A DNA stretch of 64,000 nucleotides. Source: Chryseobacterium bernardetii. GTDB lineage: Bacteria > Bacteroidota > Bacteroidia > Flavobacteriales > Weeksellaceae. The translations under genes and the position numbers were made by a program. Location: NCBI RefSeq assembly GCF_003815975.1, contig NZ_CP033932.1, positions 1,837,001 through 1,901,000 on the forward strand, given 5' to 3'. The notes beneath the pieces are model-generated. The model was not told the DNA's origin. It ran no database searches and saw only the letters and a list, made by a program, of their open reading frames with translations. The number at the start of each line of letters is the position of its first letter. The stretch's first letter is position 1. This document shows, piece by piece, positions 1 to 8,371 of the stretch.

Positions 1-2
1 TC

Positions 3-734
3 ATCGGGATTCATTTCTTCAATCCGGCTCCGTTGATGCCTTTAGTGGAAGTCATTCCCTCTTTATTAACAGAAAAAACATTGCCTGAAAAAATATACAA
101 CCTCATGAAAGACTGGGGAAAAACTCCTGTTATTGCTAAAGATATTCCCGGATTTATCGTCAACAGAATAGCCCGTCCATACTATGGTGAGGCCTTAAGA
201 ATTGTTGAGGAGAACATTGCAACACCGGAACAGGTAGATGAAGCAATGAAAACCCTAGGAAACTTTAAAATGGGACCTTTTGAATTAATGGATCTTATTG
301 GAGTGGATGTTAACTTTGCCGTAACAACAACGGTTTATAAAGATTATTTCTATGATCCTAAATATAAACCGTCTTTACTTCAACAGAGAATGTCTGAAGC
401 TAAACTTCATGGCAGAAAAACAGGAAAAGGCTTTTATGATTACAGTGAAGGAGTTGTAAAACCGGAAGCACAGAAAGATGATGCGCTTTATCAACAGATA
501 TTTTTAAGAATCATTTCAATGCTCATCAATGAAGCTGTGGAAGCTAAAAGATTAGGCGTTGCCAATGATGAAGATATTGAACTGGCCATGCAGAAAGGAG
601 TAAATTATCCAAAAGGATTATTAGCTTGGGGGAAGGAAATCGGATACTCCAAAATCTCTGAAACCCTACATAACCTTTACAATGAATATCAGGAAGAAAG
701 GTACAGACAAAGTCCTTTACTTCGTAAACTATAA
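3..734 (+). CDS. paaH: 3-hydroxyacyl-CoA dehydrogenase, 3' part (5' end outside window)
   Basis: The reading frame is already open at base 3 and reads through HFFNPAPLMPLVEV, the conserved motif just after the Rossmann NAD domain of 3-hydroxyacyl-CoA dehydrogenases. The substrate-binding domain follows (KDIPGFIVNRI, then GPFELMDLIGVDVN) and a second C-terminal helical domain. The N-terminal NAD-binding half lies upstream. The enzyme oxidises a 3-hydroxyacyl-CoA to the 3-keto ester; next to paaI, paaJ, paaY and paaZ it is best read as PaaH of phenylacetate degradation. A general fatty-acid 3-hydroxybutyryl-CoA dehydrogenase cannot be excluded from this fragment alone. Confidence 0.85.
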   Translation: MGIHFFNPAPLMPLVEVIPSLLTEKTLPEKIYNLMKDWGKTPVIAKDIPGFIVNRIARPYYGEALRIVEENIATPEQVDEAMKTLGNFKMGPFELMDLIGVDVNFAVTTTVYKDYFYDPKYKPSLLQQRMSEAKLHGRKTGKGFYDYSEGVVKPEAQKDDALYQQIFLRIISMLINEAVEAKRLGVANDEDIELAMQKGVNYPKGLLAWGKEIGYSKISETLHNLYNEYQEERYRQSPLLRKL

Positions 735-736
735 TA

Positions 737-826
737 AATGTAACAACGTATCGGTTTACCAATATAACAATGCTGAATTTATCAACGTATTTATTGGGAC
801 TCTGCCAGGTTGTTATATTGCTACAT
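737..826. repeat. paa-intergenic inverted repeat, copy 1 (short insert)
   Basis: A left arm rich in the word TGTAACAA/TATAACAA (737-772) is followed after about 35 bases by a right arm (808-826) that is its approximate reverse complement. The same arms recur in the gaps at 1572-2032, 3257-3370 and 4868-4962, each time around a different insert. Confidence 0.6.
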
Positions 827-831
827 TAAAA

Positions 832-1149
832 ATGAATATAGAAGAATTCAGAGCTGAATTGGAAACAAGGCTTATTATTGAAAAACAGTATTTAACCCAA
901 AGAGCTTCTTCCATGGAAAGTCAGGAAAGACTGGAATTATTGGGAGAGTTTAATGAAAAATACAGAGTATTGATTAATAGATTAGCCAATGAAAATGGGA
1001 TTGATTTAAATGCAGTTTATGAAGAAGAAGAAAACAGTTCTGTCAATTCCGATACCCATCTTTCATATGAACAGGTGATTTTTGGTAAAACCATGAGCAT
1101 TTACGATAGATTATCTGATGAATTATATGAAGAAATAACAAACGAATAG
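832..1149 (+). CDS. Small acidic protein of unknown function in the paa operon
   Basis: About 105 residues, highly charged, mostly helical by composition (ELETRLIIEKQYL, ERLELLGEFNEKY), with a run of glutamates near residue 63 and no signal peptide or membrane segment. The frame is open further upstream, but that extension would be translated repeat DNA, so the ATG at 832, just past the repeat, is preferred. It ends 5 bases before paaI, so it is almost certainly co-translated with it. I do not recognise the family. Its place between paaH and paaI suggests an accessory role in the pathway, but nothing in the sequence shows one. Confidence 0.7.
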   Translation: MNIEEFRAELETRLIIEKQYLTQRASSMESQERLELLGEFNEKYRVLINRLANENGIDLNAVYEEEENSSVNSDTHLSYEQVIFGKTMSIYDRLSDELYEEITNE

Positions 1150-1154
1150 TAGAA

Positions 1155-1568
1155 ATGAACCCAAGACAAGTTGCAGATTATATGTTCAATCAGGATAATT
1201 TTTCCCAATGGATGAATATTAAAATGATTGAAGTAAAAGAAAATTACTGTTTAATAGAAATGCCCATCAAGAAAGATATGATTAACGGGCTTAAAACAGT
1301 TCATGGAGGTGTTACTTTTGCCTTTGCAGATTCCGCGTTAGCTTTTTCTTCCAACAACACGGGGGATGCAGCAGTAGCACTGAACTGTATTATCAATTTT
1401 ACCAAAGCAGGAAAAGAAGGTGATATCTTCAGAGCAGAAAGTATTTTAGTGAATGATACCAGAAAAACAGCTGTTTATGATATTAAAATCACCAATCAGA
1501 ATAATGAGCTGATTGCAAAATTTGTGGGAACAGTCTACAAAATAGGGAAAAAAGTAACTGAACTATAA
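1155..1568 (+). CDS. paaI: PaaI-type hotdog-fold acyl-CoA thioesterase
   Basis: A 137-residue protein with the PaaI/YdiI hotdog signature TVHGGVTFAFADSALAFSSN around residues 49-68; the HGG turn and the following Asp belong to the active site. In the phenylacetate pathway PaaI hydrolyses ring-hydroxylated or dead-end CoA esters and frees trapped CoA. Length is normal for the family. It starts 5 bases after the small upstream gene and belongs to the paaH-to-paaZ cluster, which supports the assignment over a generic thioesterase. Confidence 0.88.
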   Translation: MNPRQVADYMFNQDNFSQWMNIKMIEVKENYCLIEMPIKKDMINGLKTVHGGVTFAFADSALAFSSNNTGDAAVALNCIINFTKAGKEGDIFRAESILVNDTRKTAVYDIKITNQNNELIAKFVGTVYKIGKKVTEL

Positions 1569-1571
1569 GTT

Positions 1572-2032
1572 CAATGTAACAATATAGCAGTATACCAATG
1601 TAACAATAATGAAATAAATTAATTTCCGACACAAATGATAAATTTCGAGAATAATTCATTAATTGAGAAAACTGTTCAATTTTCTTTAGATATAACTGAA
1701 TTTTGTGAATTATTAGAGGAAAAAGAAAATTCGTTATAGCAAAACAACTATTACGTTCCGAAACAAGCATAGGAGCAAATGCTTTTGAAGCAAAAAAAAA
1801 CCACAGCGAGAACGATTTTGTAAATAGAATTAAAATTGCAGCTAAAGAACTGGAAAACCAAATATTAGCTATATCTGTGTAAACATTCTAAAAACATATC
1901 CTTTTGAGGAAAAATTAGAAATTAAGATTACAGAGATTGGAAAGATTATATATATAAAATATCAAGTACAAGTTTAAATAAAAATCAATCAATCTAGTAT
2001 TGTTACACTGTTACATTGCTAAATTGTTATAT
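1572..2032. repeat. paa-intergenic inverted repeat, copy 2 (encloses a pseudogene)
   Basis: The left arm (1572-1608) and right arm (1998-2032) are inverted, imperfect copies of the same TGTAACAATATA-rich sequence found in the other paa gaps. Here the insert is about 390 bases and is almost entirely a decayed four-helix-bundle gene. Confidence 0.6.
1635..1997 (+). pseudogene. Decayed 23S-rRNA-IVP / four-helix-bundle protein gene
   Basis: Starting at ATG 1635 the frame reads MINFENNSLIEKTVQFSLDI and stops at 1737-1739. From 1730 a second frame reads FVIAKQLLRSETSIGANAFE, a clear match to the family consensus in which a Gln-Leu-Leu-Arg-Ser helix is followed by a Ser-Ile-Gly-Ala-Asn turn. That frame stops at 1865-1867, at a TAG where the family normally has Trp (TyrTrpLeu). 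A third frame then reads YPFEEKLEIKITEIGKIIY (about 1905-1965) and a last one runs to a stop at 1995-1997. At least three frameshifts plus a nonsense codon make it non-functional as one protein. Homologues occur as ORFs in 23S rRNA intervening sequences and, in Bacteroidetes, in intergenic sites. Confidence 0.85.
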
Positions 2033-2043
2033 TAAAAAATATT

Positions 2044-3249
2044 ATGAACAACGTATACATCATAGACTATGTCAGAACTCCCATTTCAAAGTTACAGGGA
2101 GGATTATCAGAAGTAAGGGCAGACGATCTTGCAGCTATTGTTATTAAAGAAGTAGTAGCAAGAAATCCTCACGTTCCTGTAGAAGAAATTGAAGACGTTA
2201 TTTTCGGATGTGCCAATCAGGCGGGTGAAGATAACAGAAATGTTGCAAGAATGGGACTTTTATTGGCTGGGCTTCCTTATAAAATAGGAGGTGAGACGGT
2301 AAACAGGCTTTGTGCTTCAGGTATGTCTGCTGTAGCCAATGCTTTCCGTTCCATTGCAGCTGGTGAGGGCGAAATCTATATTGCAGGCGGAGTAGAGCAT
2401 ATGACGCGTTCTCCTTATGTAATGTCTAAACCCAGTGCAGCGTTCGGGAGAGACAGCCAGATGTATGATACCACTTTCGGATGGAGGTTCATCAATCCGA
2501 AAATGAAAGAAATGTACGGTGTTGACGGAATGGGTGAAACTGCAGAAAATCTTGCAGATATGCATCAGATCAGCAGAGAAGATCAGGACAAATTTGCCCT
2601 TTGGTCTCAGCAAAAAGCTACTAAAGCTCAGGAAAGCGGAAGACTGGCAGAAGAAATTGTGAAAGTTGAAATTCCACAGAGAAAAGGAGACCCGATCGTT
2701 TTTGAAAAAGATGAGTTTATTAAACCCGCTTCTTCTATGGAAGGATTAGCAAAGCTTCGTCCGGCTTTCAGAAAAGAAGGAACGGTAACAGCCGGAAATG
2801 CTTCAGGAATGAATGATGGGGCAGCAGCTTTAATCTTAGCCAGTGAAGAAGCTGTAAAAAAATATGGGTTAAAGCCGAAAGCTAAAATTTTAGGATCTTC
2901 CGTAGCGGGAGTTGAGCCAAGAATCATGGGAATTGGACCTGTAGAAGCAACTCAAAAACTATTAAAGAGATTAAACCTGTCTCTTGATGATATGGATATC
3001 ATAGAATTAAACGAAGCGTTTGCTGCACAGGCTTTAGCGGTAACAAGAAGTTTAGGTTTACAGGATGATGATGCAAGAATAAATCCAAACGGCGGTGCCA
3101 TTGCCATTGGCCATCCGCTGGGAGTTTCAGGAGCAAGAATCATTGGTTCTGCAGCTATGGAACTTCAGAAGCAGGATAAAAAATATGCATTGTGTACCCT
3201 TTGTATCGGTGTCGGGCAAGGATATGCAATGATCATCGAAAAAGTATAA
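2044..3249 (+). CDS. paaJ: Acetyl-CoA acyltransferase (thiolase) of phenylacetate degradation
   Basis: A 401-residue thiolase of normal length. The acylated nucleophile is Cys90 in RLCASGMSAV; the C-terminal catalytic motifs are GGAIAIGHPLGVSGARI (His) and CIGVGQG (Cys). PaaJ cleaves 3-oxoadipyl-CoA and 3-oxo-5,6-dehydrosuberyl-CoA in the last steps of phenylacetate catabolism. The sequence alone fits any type I thiolase (PcaF, FadA-like); the assignment rests on the neighbours paaH, paaI, paaY and paaZ. Confidence 0.88.
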   Translation: MNNVYIIDYVRTPISKLQGGLSEVRADDLAAIVIKEVVARNPHVPVEEIEDVIFGCANQAGEDNRNVARMGLLLAGLPYKIGGETVNRLCASGMSAVANAFRSIAAGEGEIYIAGGVEHMTRSPYVMSKPSAAFGRDSQMYDTTFGWRFINPKMKEMYGVDGMGETAENLADMHQISREDQDKFALWSQQKATKAQESGRLAEEIVKVEIPQRKGDPIVFEKDEFIKPASSMEGLAKLRPAFRKEGTVTAGNASGMNDGAAALILASEEAVKKYGLKPKAKILGSSVAGVEPRIMGIGPVEATQKLLKRLNLSLDDMDIIELNEAFAAQALAVTRSLGLQDDDARINPNGGAIAIGHPLGVSGARIIGSAAMELQKQDKKYALCTLCIGVGQGYAMIIEKV

Positions 3250-3256
3250 CTTTTTC

Positions 3257-3370
3257 AATAATGTAACAATATAATAATGTATCAGTGTAACAATTAATGC
3301 ATTTGTCATGTTGAGGTTGTCGAAGCATCTCATTGGTAAACTGTTAGATTGATACATTGTTAAATTAAAT
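3257..3370. repeat. paa-intergenic inverted repeat, copy 3
   Basis: Left arm 3257-3296 and right arm 3331-3367 flank a short insert (about 3300-3330) that resembles the dispersed GTCATTCTGAGC...GAATCT repeat known from many Bacteroidetes genomes. The right arm plus a few insert bases (about 45 bases, ending near 3372) is repeated exactly at about 4918-4962. Confidence 0.7.
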
Positions 3371-3386
3371 TTTTAATAAAAATTTT

Positions 3387-3980
3387 ATGAACATCTACTC
3401 ATATCACGGAATCCGTCCCATTATAAAACCTTCTGCTTATATCCATCCGCAGGCAGTGATTATCGGGAATGTGGAAATAGGTGAAGAAGTCTATATCGGT
3501 CCTAATGCAGTTATCCGTGGCGACTGGGGAAAAATTATCATTAAAGACGGAGCCAATGTCCAGGAGAATTGTACGCTTCATGTTTTCCCGAATATAGAAA
3601 CCATTTTAGAAGAATCAGCACATATTGGGCATGGAGCGATTATTCATTCCGGGCATATCGGAAAGAACTGCTTGATTGGTATGAATTCCGTGGTAATGGA
3701 CAAAGCTTATATCGGTGACGAAAGTATAGTTGGAGCATTAGCTTTTGTTCCTGCTAATTTCAGATGTGAGCCGAGAAAACTTATTGTAGGAAGTCCTGCA
3801 AAAATTATCCGTGATGTTTCTGATGAAATGATTCATTGGAAAACCGAAGGAACAAAACTTTATCAGGAATTGGCAAGAGAAGGCAAAGAAGCTATCCTGC
3901 CTTGTGAGCCTTTTACAGAATATGTTCAGCAGACTCCTACAAAAATTGTTGATTACAGTATCTGGGACGATATAAAGTAA
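3387..3980 (+). CDS. paaY: PaaY-like hexapeptide-repeat protein (gamma-carbonic-anhydrase fold)
   Basis: A 197-residue left-handed beta-helix protein: repeated [VI]G-x4 turns such as VIIGNVEIGEEVYIGPNAVI, then RGDWGKIIIKDGANVQENC and the metal-ligand histidines in HIGHGAIIHSGHIG. PaaY proteins are thioesterases of the gamma-carbonic-anhydrase family that help relieve CoA-ester build-up in the phenylacetate pathway. The C-terminal helix (about residues 150-190) has the PaaY form. It lies between paaJ and paaZ, which fits. A generic gamma carbonic anhydrase is the alternative. Confidence 0.85.
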   Translation: MNIYSYHGIRPIIKPSAYIHPQAVIIGNVEIGEEVYIGPNAVIRGDWGKIIIKDGANVQENCTLHVFPNIETILEESAHIGHGAIIHSGHIGKNCLIGMNSVVMDKAYIGDESIVGALAFVPANFRCEPRKLIVGSPAKIIRDVSDEMIHWKTEGTKLYQELAREGKEAILPCEPFTEYVQQTPTKIVDYSIWDDIK

Positions 3981-4020
3981 TAGTATACAAGAGAACCCGT
4001 TAGGTTTAATACAATTAAAT

Positions 4021-4848
4021 ATGATTAAAAAAATTGCACTAGTTTGCAGCATGATGTTGGCGATGAACAGTGTGTTGTCAGCACAAGCTGTTACGATAAA
4101 ACCGCTTACAATAGGAGAAGTGAGGACAATGAAGTCTAAAATACTCAATGAAGAAAGAACATTGAATATCTATCTTCCTCAAAATTTTGATAAAGCAAAA
4201 GCATACCCAATTATTTATCTCCTGGATGGAAGTATGAATGAAGATTTTATTCACGTTACAGGATTGGTGCAGTTCTTTAATCAGATGTATTCTATGCCGG
4301 AAACCATTGTGGTAGGAATTGCCAATATAGACAGGAAAAGAGATTTTACTTTTCATACAGATTTGAAGGATCTGCAGAAAGATTATCCTACAACAGGACA
4401 TTCTGATAAGTTCATCACCTTTTTTGAAAAAGAGTTGAAACCCTATGTTGAAACCCAGTTTAAAACAACAGAAAAGTATCTGTTCGGGCAGTCACTTGGC
4501 GGACTTGTAGCCACAGAGATTTTATTGAAGAAACCGGAAATGTTCAACAATTATTTTATCATCAGTCCAAGTTTATGGTGGGATGACGAAAGCCTTTTAA
4601 AACAGGCTCCTCAATTACTTTCAAAATCTTCAGATACTAAGAAGTTTGTTTATGTTTCTGTAGGAAAAGGAGAACATCCTGTGATGATAAAAGATGCAGA
4701 AAATTTTTATGATGTTTTGAAAAAAGCAGGGAAGAAAAACTGGACAGTAGAGTATAAAATGATGGAAACAGACAATCATGCAACCATTCTTCACAGAAGT
4801 TTATACGAAGGACTGGTAAAGCTGTTTCCGTATCAGGAACCGAAATAA
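4021..4848 (+). CDS. Secreted alpha/beta-hydrolase, siderophore-esterase (YbbA/IroE-like) type
   Basis: A signal peptide (MIKKIALVCSMMLAMNSVLSAQA) is followed by an esterase-D-like fold. LNIYLPQNFDKAKAYPIIYL precedes the nucleophile elbow FGQSLGGLVA (Ser, GxSxG); a late DNHATILHRSLYEG supplies the His. This matches the family of IroE/Fes-like and YbbA-like esterases that open ferric-siderophore or other ester substrates in the periplasm. It lies inside the paa cluster but, being exported, cannot act on cytoplasmic CoA esters. It may cleave an external phenylacetate ester, or simply be a passenger. Confidence 0.75.
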   Translation: MIKKIALVCSMMLAMNSVLSAQAVTIKPLTIGEVRTMKSKILNEERTLNIYLPQNFDKAKAYPIIYLLDGSMNEDFIHVTGLVQFFNQMYSMPETIVVGIANIDRKRDFTFHTDLKDLQKDYPTTGHSDKFITFFEKELKPYVETQFKTTEKYLFGQSLGGLVATEILLKKPEMFNNYFIISPSLWWDDESLLKQAPQLLSKSSDTKKFVYVSVGKGEHPVMIKDAENFYDVLKKAGKKNWTVEYKMMETDNHATILHRSLYEGLVKLFPYQEPK

Positions 4849-4867
4849 ATTTAAAATATTAAAAGAT

Positions 4868-4962
4868 ACCAATGTAAAAATATAGCAGGCATCTGTCATT
4901 CTGAGCAAAGCGAGGAATCTCATTGGTAAACTGTTAGATTGATACATTGTTAAATTAAATTC
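4868..4962. repeat. paa-intergenic inverted repeat, copy 4, with GTCATTCTGAGC core
   Basis: The left arm (about 4868-4888) and right arm (4921-4958) are the family seen three times upstream. The insert (about 4893-4919) reads GTCATTCTGAGCAAAGCGAG followed by GAATCT, the widespread dispersed repeat of Bacteroidetes. The right arm is identical over about 45 bases to the copy before paaY. Confidence 0.75.
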
Positions 4963-4965
4963 TAT

Positions 4966-7461
4966 ATGGAAAAACTAAAAAACTATATCTACGGACAATG
5001 GGTAGAAGGAACAGGAGCCGGAATTCCTCTATACAATGCTGTAACAGGAGAGCAGGTTGCTATTTCCGATACTGAAGGCCTTAATTTTGAACAGGCCCTT
5101 GATTACGGCAGAACTGTAGGGTACAAAAACCTTTCTTCAATGACGTTTTACGACCGTGGAGAAATGTTGAAAAAAGTAGCGCTTTACCTCTTAGAAAGAA
5201 AGAAAAAATATTACGAATTATCATATAAAACAGGAGCAACCCATGTTGATTCCTGGGTAGATATTGAAGGAGGTTTCGGAACTTTCTTTACCTATTCAGG
5301 ATTAGCGAAGAGAATGCTTCCAAACACTCCGTTTTGGGTAGATGGTGATACTCAGAAGATTTCTGCTAATGGAACCCATCTGGGAACTCATATTTTGACA
5401 CCGAGTGAAGGCGTTTCTGTACAGATCAATGCTTATAATTTCCCGGTTTGGGGGATGTTGGAAAAGTTATCCACATCATTGTTAGCAGGAGTACCATCTA
5501 TTGTGAAACCATCACCTTTTGGTTCCTATCTTACCAATGTAGTATTTCAGGATATGATTGAAAGTGGAGTACTTCCTGAAGGAGCAGTACAATTAGTTTG
5601 TGGGGAACCCGGAAATATACTGGATTATGTTCAGGACGGAGACTCTGTACTGTTTACAGGTTCAGCTGCTACAGGGCGAAAACTGAAATCACTTCCATCC
5701 ATTGCAGGAAATGCTGTTCGTTTCAATATGGAAGCAGATTCCCTGAACTGCTCAATTCTTGGGTTGGAAGCAAAACCCGGAACTCCCGAATTTGATTTAT
5801 TTATCAAAGAAGTCCGTAATGAAATGACCACAAAAGCAGGTCAGAAATGTACAGCGATCAGAAGAATTATTGTTCCTGAGCATTTAATAGGAGATGTTCA
5901 GAATGCTTTATCCAAAGCTTTAGACCAAACGAAGATCGGAAACCCGTTAAGCAGAGAAACAAGAATGGGATCTTTGGTAGGAAGACAGCAATATGATGAA
6001 GTTTTAAGAAAAGTAAATATCTTAAAATCCGAAACAGAACTTATTTATGACGGTAAACATGAGTTGGTAGATGCCAGCTATGAAAACGGAGCCTTTATGA
6101 GTCCTAAGTTATTTTTGAATGATAAACCTTTCGAGAAGAATATCTCTCACGATGTAGAAGCTTTCGGGCCTGTATCTACATTAATGCCATATAAAGATGC
6201 TGAAGAAGCAGCAGCTCTGGCAAAAAGAGGAAAGGGAAGCTTAGTAGGATCTATTGTTTCTCATGATGAAAACTTCATTGCAGAAACCTCTTGGAAAATG
6301 GCTTCTCAACACGGTAGAATCTTTGTTCTGAACAGAGATAATGCTAAAGAAAGCACGGGGCACGGTTCACCACTTCCAACATTAATGCACGGTGGCCCGG
6401 GTAGAGCAGGAGGAGGTGAGGAAATGGGCGGTTTAAGCGGCCTTCATTTCTTCCTGCAGAAAACCGCCATTCAGGGATCTCCTGATGTATTGAAAGCTAT
6501 TACTAAAATTTATCAGCAAGGTGCTGAGAAAAAATTCTCAGATAAGCATCCTTTCCAGAAATATTTTGAAGAAGTTGAAGTTGGGGACTCTCTGGAAACA
6601 GCAGGAAGAACTGTTACTGAAGCAGATATTGTCAACTTTTCAAACGTTTCATGGGATCACTTCTATGCCCATACCGATGCCACAAGTTTAACGGGAACTA
6701 TTTTCGATAAAACAGTTGCTCACGGATACTTTATTCTTTCAGCAGCAGCAGGATTATTCGTTTCCGGTAAAAAAGGTCCTGTTATCGCAAATTATGGACT
6801 GGAAGAGTGCAGTTTCTTCAAGCCTGTATACGCCGGAGACACCATTACGGTTTATCTGACAGCGAAAGAAAAGATCAACAGAGGCGTAAAAGGAAGAAAT
6901 ATTCCTTCAGGAGTAGTGAAATGGCTGGTTGAAGTAGTTAATCAAAGAGATGAAGTAGTTTGTGTAGCTACAATTTTAACATTGGTGGCAAAACAGTCTC
7001 CTTTTATTGATCTGAATGTGAAGAACGTTCAAAAAATAGTAAGCGGATTAACGGAAAGCACACCTGCTGCCTGGGGCAAAATGTCTTCACAGCAAATGAT
7101 TGAACACTTAGAGCGGGCAGTGTTGGTAAGTATAGGAGAACCAGAAGCAGAAAAATGCTTTACCCCTGAAGAACATCTTGAAAAATGGCAGGATTCTCTT
7201 TATAACCATAGAGCCATGCCAAAAGATTTTACAGCGCCTTTCTTACCGCAGGATGGCTCCCTTCCGGAACTTACCCATAAGAATCTGGAAGCTGCAAAAC
7301 AGTCTTTCATTGATAATCTGAAAAGGTTTGTGGTGTACTACAAAGAAAATCCGCAGGCAGAGCATATGAACTTTGTATTTGGAAAACTCAATAAAGAGAT
7401 GTGGGAACTGATGCATAAGAAACATTTTACTCATCATTTCGAACAATTTGGATTAATTTAA
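4966..7461 (+). CDS. paaZ: Bifunctional PaaZ (aldehyde dehydrogenase + oxepin-CoA hydrolase) with C-terminal DUF1569 domain
   Basis: Residues 1 to about 525 are an aldehyde dehydrogenase with the catalytic Cys295 in [10 protein letters not shown] and the EAFGPVS motif. Residues about 535-680 are a MaoC-type hotdog hydratase ([35 protein letters not shown]). Together they open oxepin-CoA and oxidise the semialdehyde to 3-oxo-5,6-dehydrosuberyl-CoA. Ordinary PaaZ ends near residue 680; this one continues to 831. The extra part ([16 protein letters not shown] ... [26 protein letters not shown]) looks like DUF1569, a DinB-like helical bundle normally found as a separate protein. It is the last paa gene and is followed by a strong terminator. 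Confidence 0.92.
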   Translation: MEKLKNYIYGQWVEGTGAGIPLYNAVTGEQVAISDTEGLNFEQALDYGRTVGYKNLSSMTFYDRGEMLKKVALYLLERKKKYYELSYKTGATHVDSWVDIEGGFGTFFTYSGLAKRMLPNTPFWVDGDTQKISANGTHLGTHILTPSEGVSVQINAYNFPVWGMLEKLSTSLLAGVPSIVKPSPFGSYLTNVVFQDMIESGVLPEGAVQLVCGEPGNILDYVQDGDSVLFTGSAATGRKLKSLPSIAGNAVRFNMEADSLNCSILGLEAKPGTPEFDLFIKEVRNEMTTKAGQKCTAIRRIIVPEHLIGDVQNALSKALDQTKIGNPLSRETRMGSLVGRQQYDEVLRKVNILKSETELIYDGKHELVDASYENGAFMSPKLFLNDKPFEKNISHDVEAFGPVSTLMPYKDAEEAAALAKRGKGSLVGSIVSHDENFIAETSWKMASQHGRIFVLNRDNAKESTGHGSPLPTLMHGGPGRAGGGEEMGGLSGLHFFLQKTAIQGSPDVLKAITKIYQQGAEKKFSDKHPFQKYFEEVEVGDSLETAGRTVTEADIVNFSNVSWDHFYAHTDATSLTGTIFDKTVAHGYFILSAAAGLFVSGKKGPVIANYGLEECSFFKPVYAGDTITVYLTAKEKINRGVKGRNIPSGVVKWLVEVVNQRDEVVCVATILTLVAKQSPFIDLNVKNVQKIVSGLTESTPAAWGKMSSQQMIEHLERAVLVSIGEPEAEKCFTPEEHLEKWQDSLYNHRAMPKDFTAPFLPQDGSLPELTHKNLEAAKQSFIDNLKRFVVYYKENPQAEHMNFVFGKLNKEMWELMHKKHFTHHFEQFGLI

Positions 7462-7476
7462 TTGAAATAGATTTAT

Positions 7477-7513
7477 AGCCCCCATCCGGTAATTTACAGG
7501 ATGGGGGCTTTTA
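7477..7513 (+). terminator. Rho-independent terminator after paaZ
   Basis: A perfect 11-bp stem, AGCCCCCATCC (7477-7487) with GGATGGGGGCT (7499-7509), followed by a T run. It closes the paa operon. Confidence 0.9.
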
Positions 7514-7528
7514 ATTTATCCATACAGA

Positions 7529-7560
7529 TTTTGAAAATCAGTAAATGAATAGTATCTTTA
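7529..7560 (+). promoter_or_regulatory. Flavobacterial promoter overlapping an upstream in-frame ATG
   Basis: TTTTG (7529-7533), 19 bases, then TATCTTTA (7553-7560), one base off the -7 consensus TAnnTTTG. It overlaps the ATG at 7545, which therefore cannot be the start used from this promoter. Confidence 0.5.
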
Positions 7561-7583
7561 GCTTCACTCATAAAATAAAAGCA

Positions 7584-8363
7584 ATGAACGAAAGCTGGAT
7601 GCAAAAATGGGAAGAGATAAAGGATAAACTTGTATCTCCTGTAGATATTGAAACCTATTTTATCTCAGACGAAATTATGGAGCAGAAGATGGAAACTATG
7701 GAAATTGGTAATGTTTCCCTGCCATCAGGAAAAGTAATTGTAAGAGACCCTCTCGTATATCTGAATCAGAAAGAACAGCCTTTCTTTGTTGAGGTGCCCA
7801 GGGGAGATTTTCCGGTAACTGTTGCTGTAGTAAAGCTGGAAGATTGGGGAGACCGTTATGCAGCCGTAAAAGTTGAGTTTACTAAAGAAAAGCCTGTTCT
7901 TTATAGAGAAGCATTAATAGGCATTGAAAATATCGAAGATGTTAATGATGACGCTTTTTTTGGGTTTAATGTAGATGCCGGTTTAGCCTGTATTACAGAT
8001 CCTGAAGTTGTTCCTTATGTGGAAAAATTTATTGAAGAACTTGATGTAGCGAATATTTATGATGATTATTTTGCGGAACTATTTGCAAAGAGCTATAAAG
8101 AAAATCCTAAGAACCAACGAGACCTGGGAGACTGGATCAATTGGAAAGTTCCGAATACAGAGTATCAGATCCCCATATTCGCAAGCGGAGTAGGAGATGG
8201 GGTATATCCCGTTTACTTTGCCTATGACGGACAAGGGCAATTATGTGGATTATATATTCATTTTATTGATATAGAATTAGAACTATCAGAGTATGATGAA
8301 GAGAACGATGATGAAGAGGATGAAACATCAGGGCAACAGGATAATTTCGTTTTTCTGAAATAA
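7584..8363 (+). CDS. DUF4241 domain-containing protein
   Basis: About 259 residues, soluble, no signal peptide. The conserved DUF4241 features are visible: VDAGLACITDPEV near the middle and GVGDGVYPVYFAYDGQGQLCG near the end, followed by an acidic tail (EYDEENDDEEDE). The frame is open from ATG 7545, but a promoter-like sequence overlaps that codon, so ATG 7584 is preferred. Function unknown; in other bacteria such proteins are often linked to toxin-immunity or stress genes, but nothing here shows that role. It lies 8 bases before the SMUG2-like gene and is probably co-transcribed with it. Confidence 0.75.
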   Translation: MNESWMQKWEEIKDKLVSPVDIETYFISDEIMEQKMETMEIGNVSLPSGKVIVRDPLVYLNQKEQPFFVEVPRGDFPVTVAVVKLEDWGDRYAAVKVEFTKEKPVLYREALIGIENIEDVNDDAFFGFNVDAGLACITDPEVVPYVEKFIEELDVANIYDDYFAELFAKSYKENPKNQRDLGDWINWKVPNTEYQIPIFASGVGDGVYPVYFAYDGQGQLCGLYIHFIDIELELSEYDEENDDEEDETSGQQDNFVFLK

Positions 8364-8371
8364 TTTTGCCT

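Noticed and set aside
682..831. Longer start for the small gene between paaH and paaI
   Set aside because: The extra 50 codons translate the end of paaH and the inverted repeat; ATG 832 is just past the repeat.
5598..5831. Short frames on both strands within paaZ
   Set aside because: They overlap the aldehyde dehydrogenase active-site region, which is clearly coding in the main frame.
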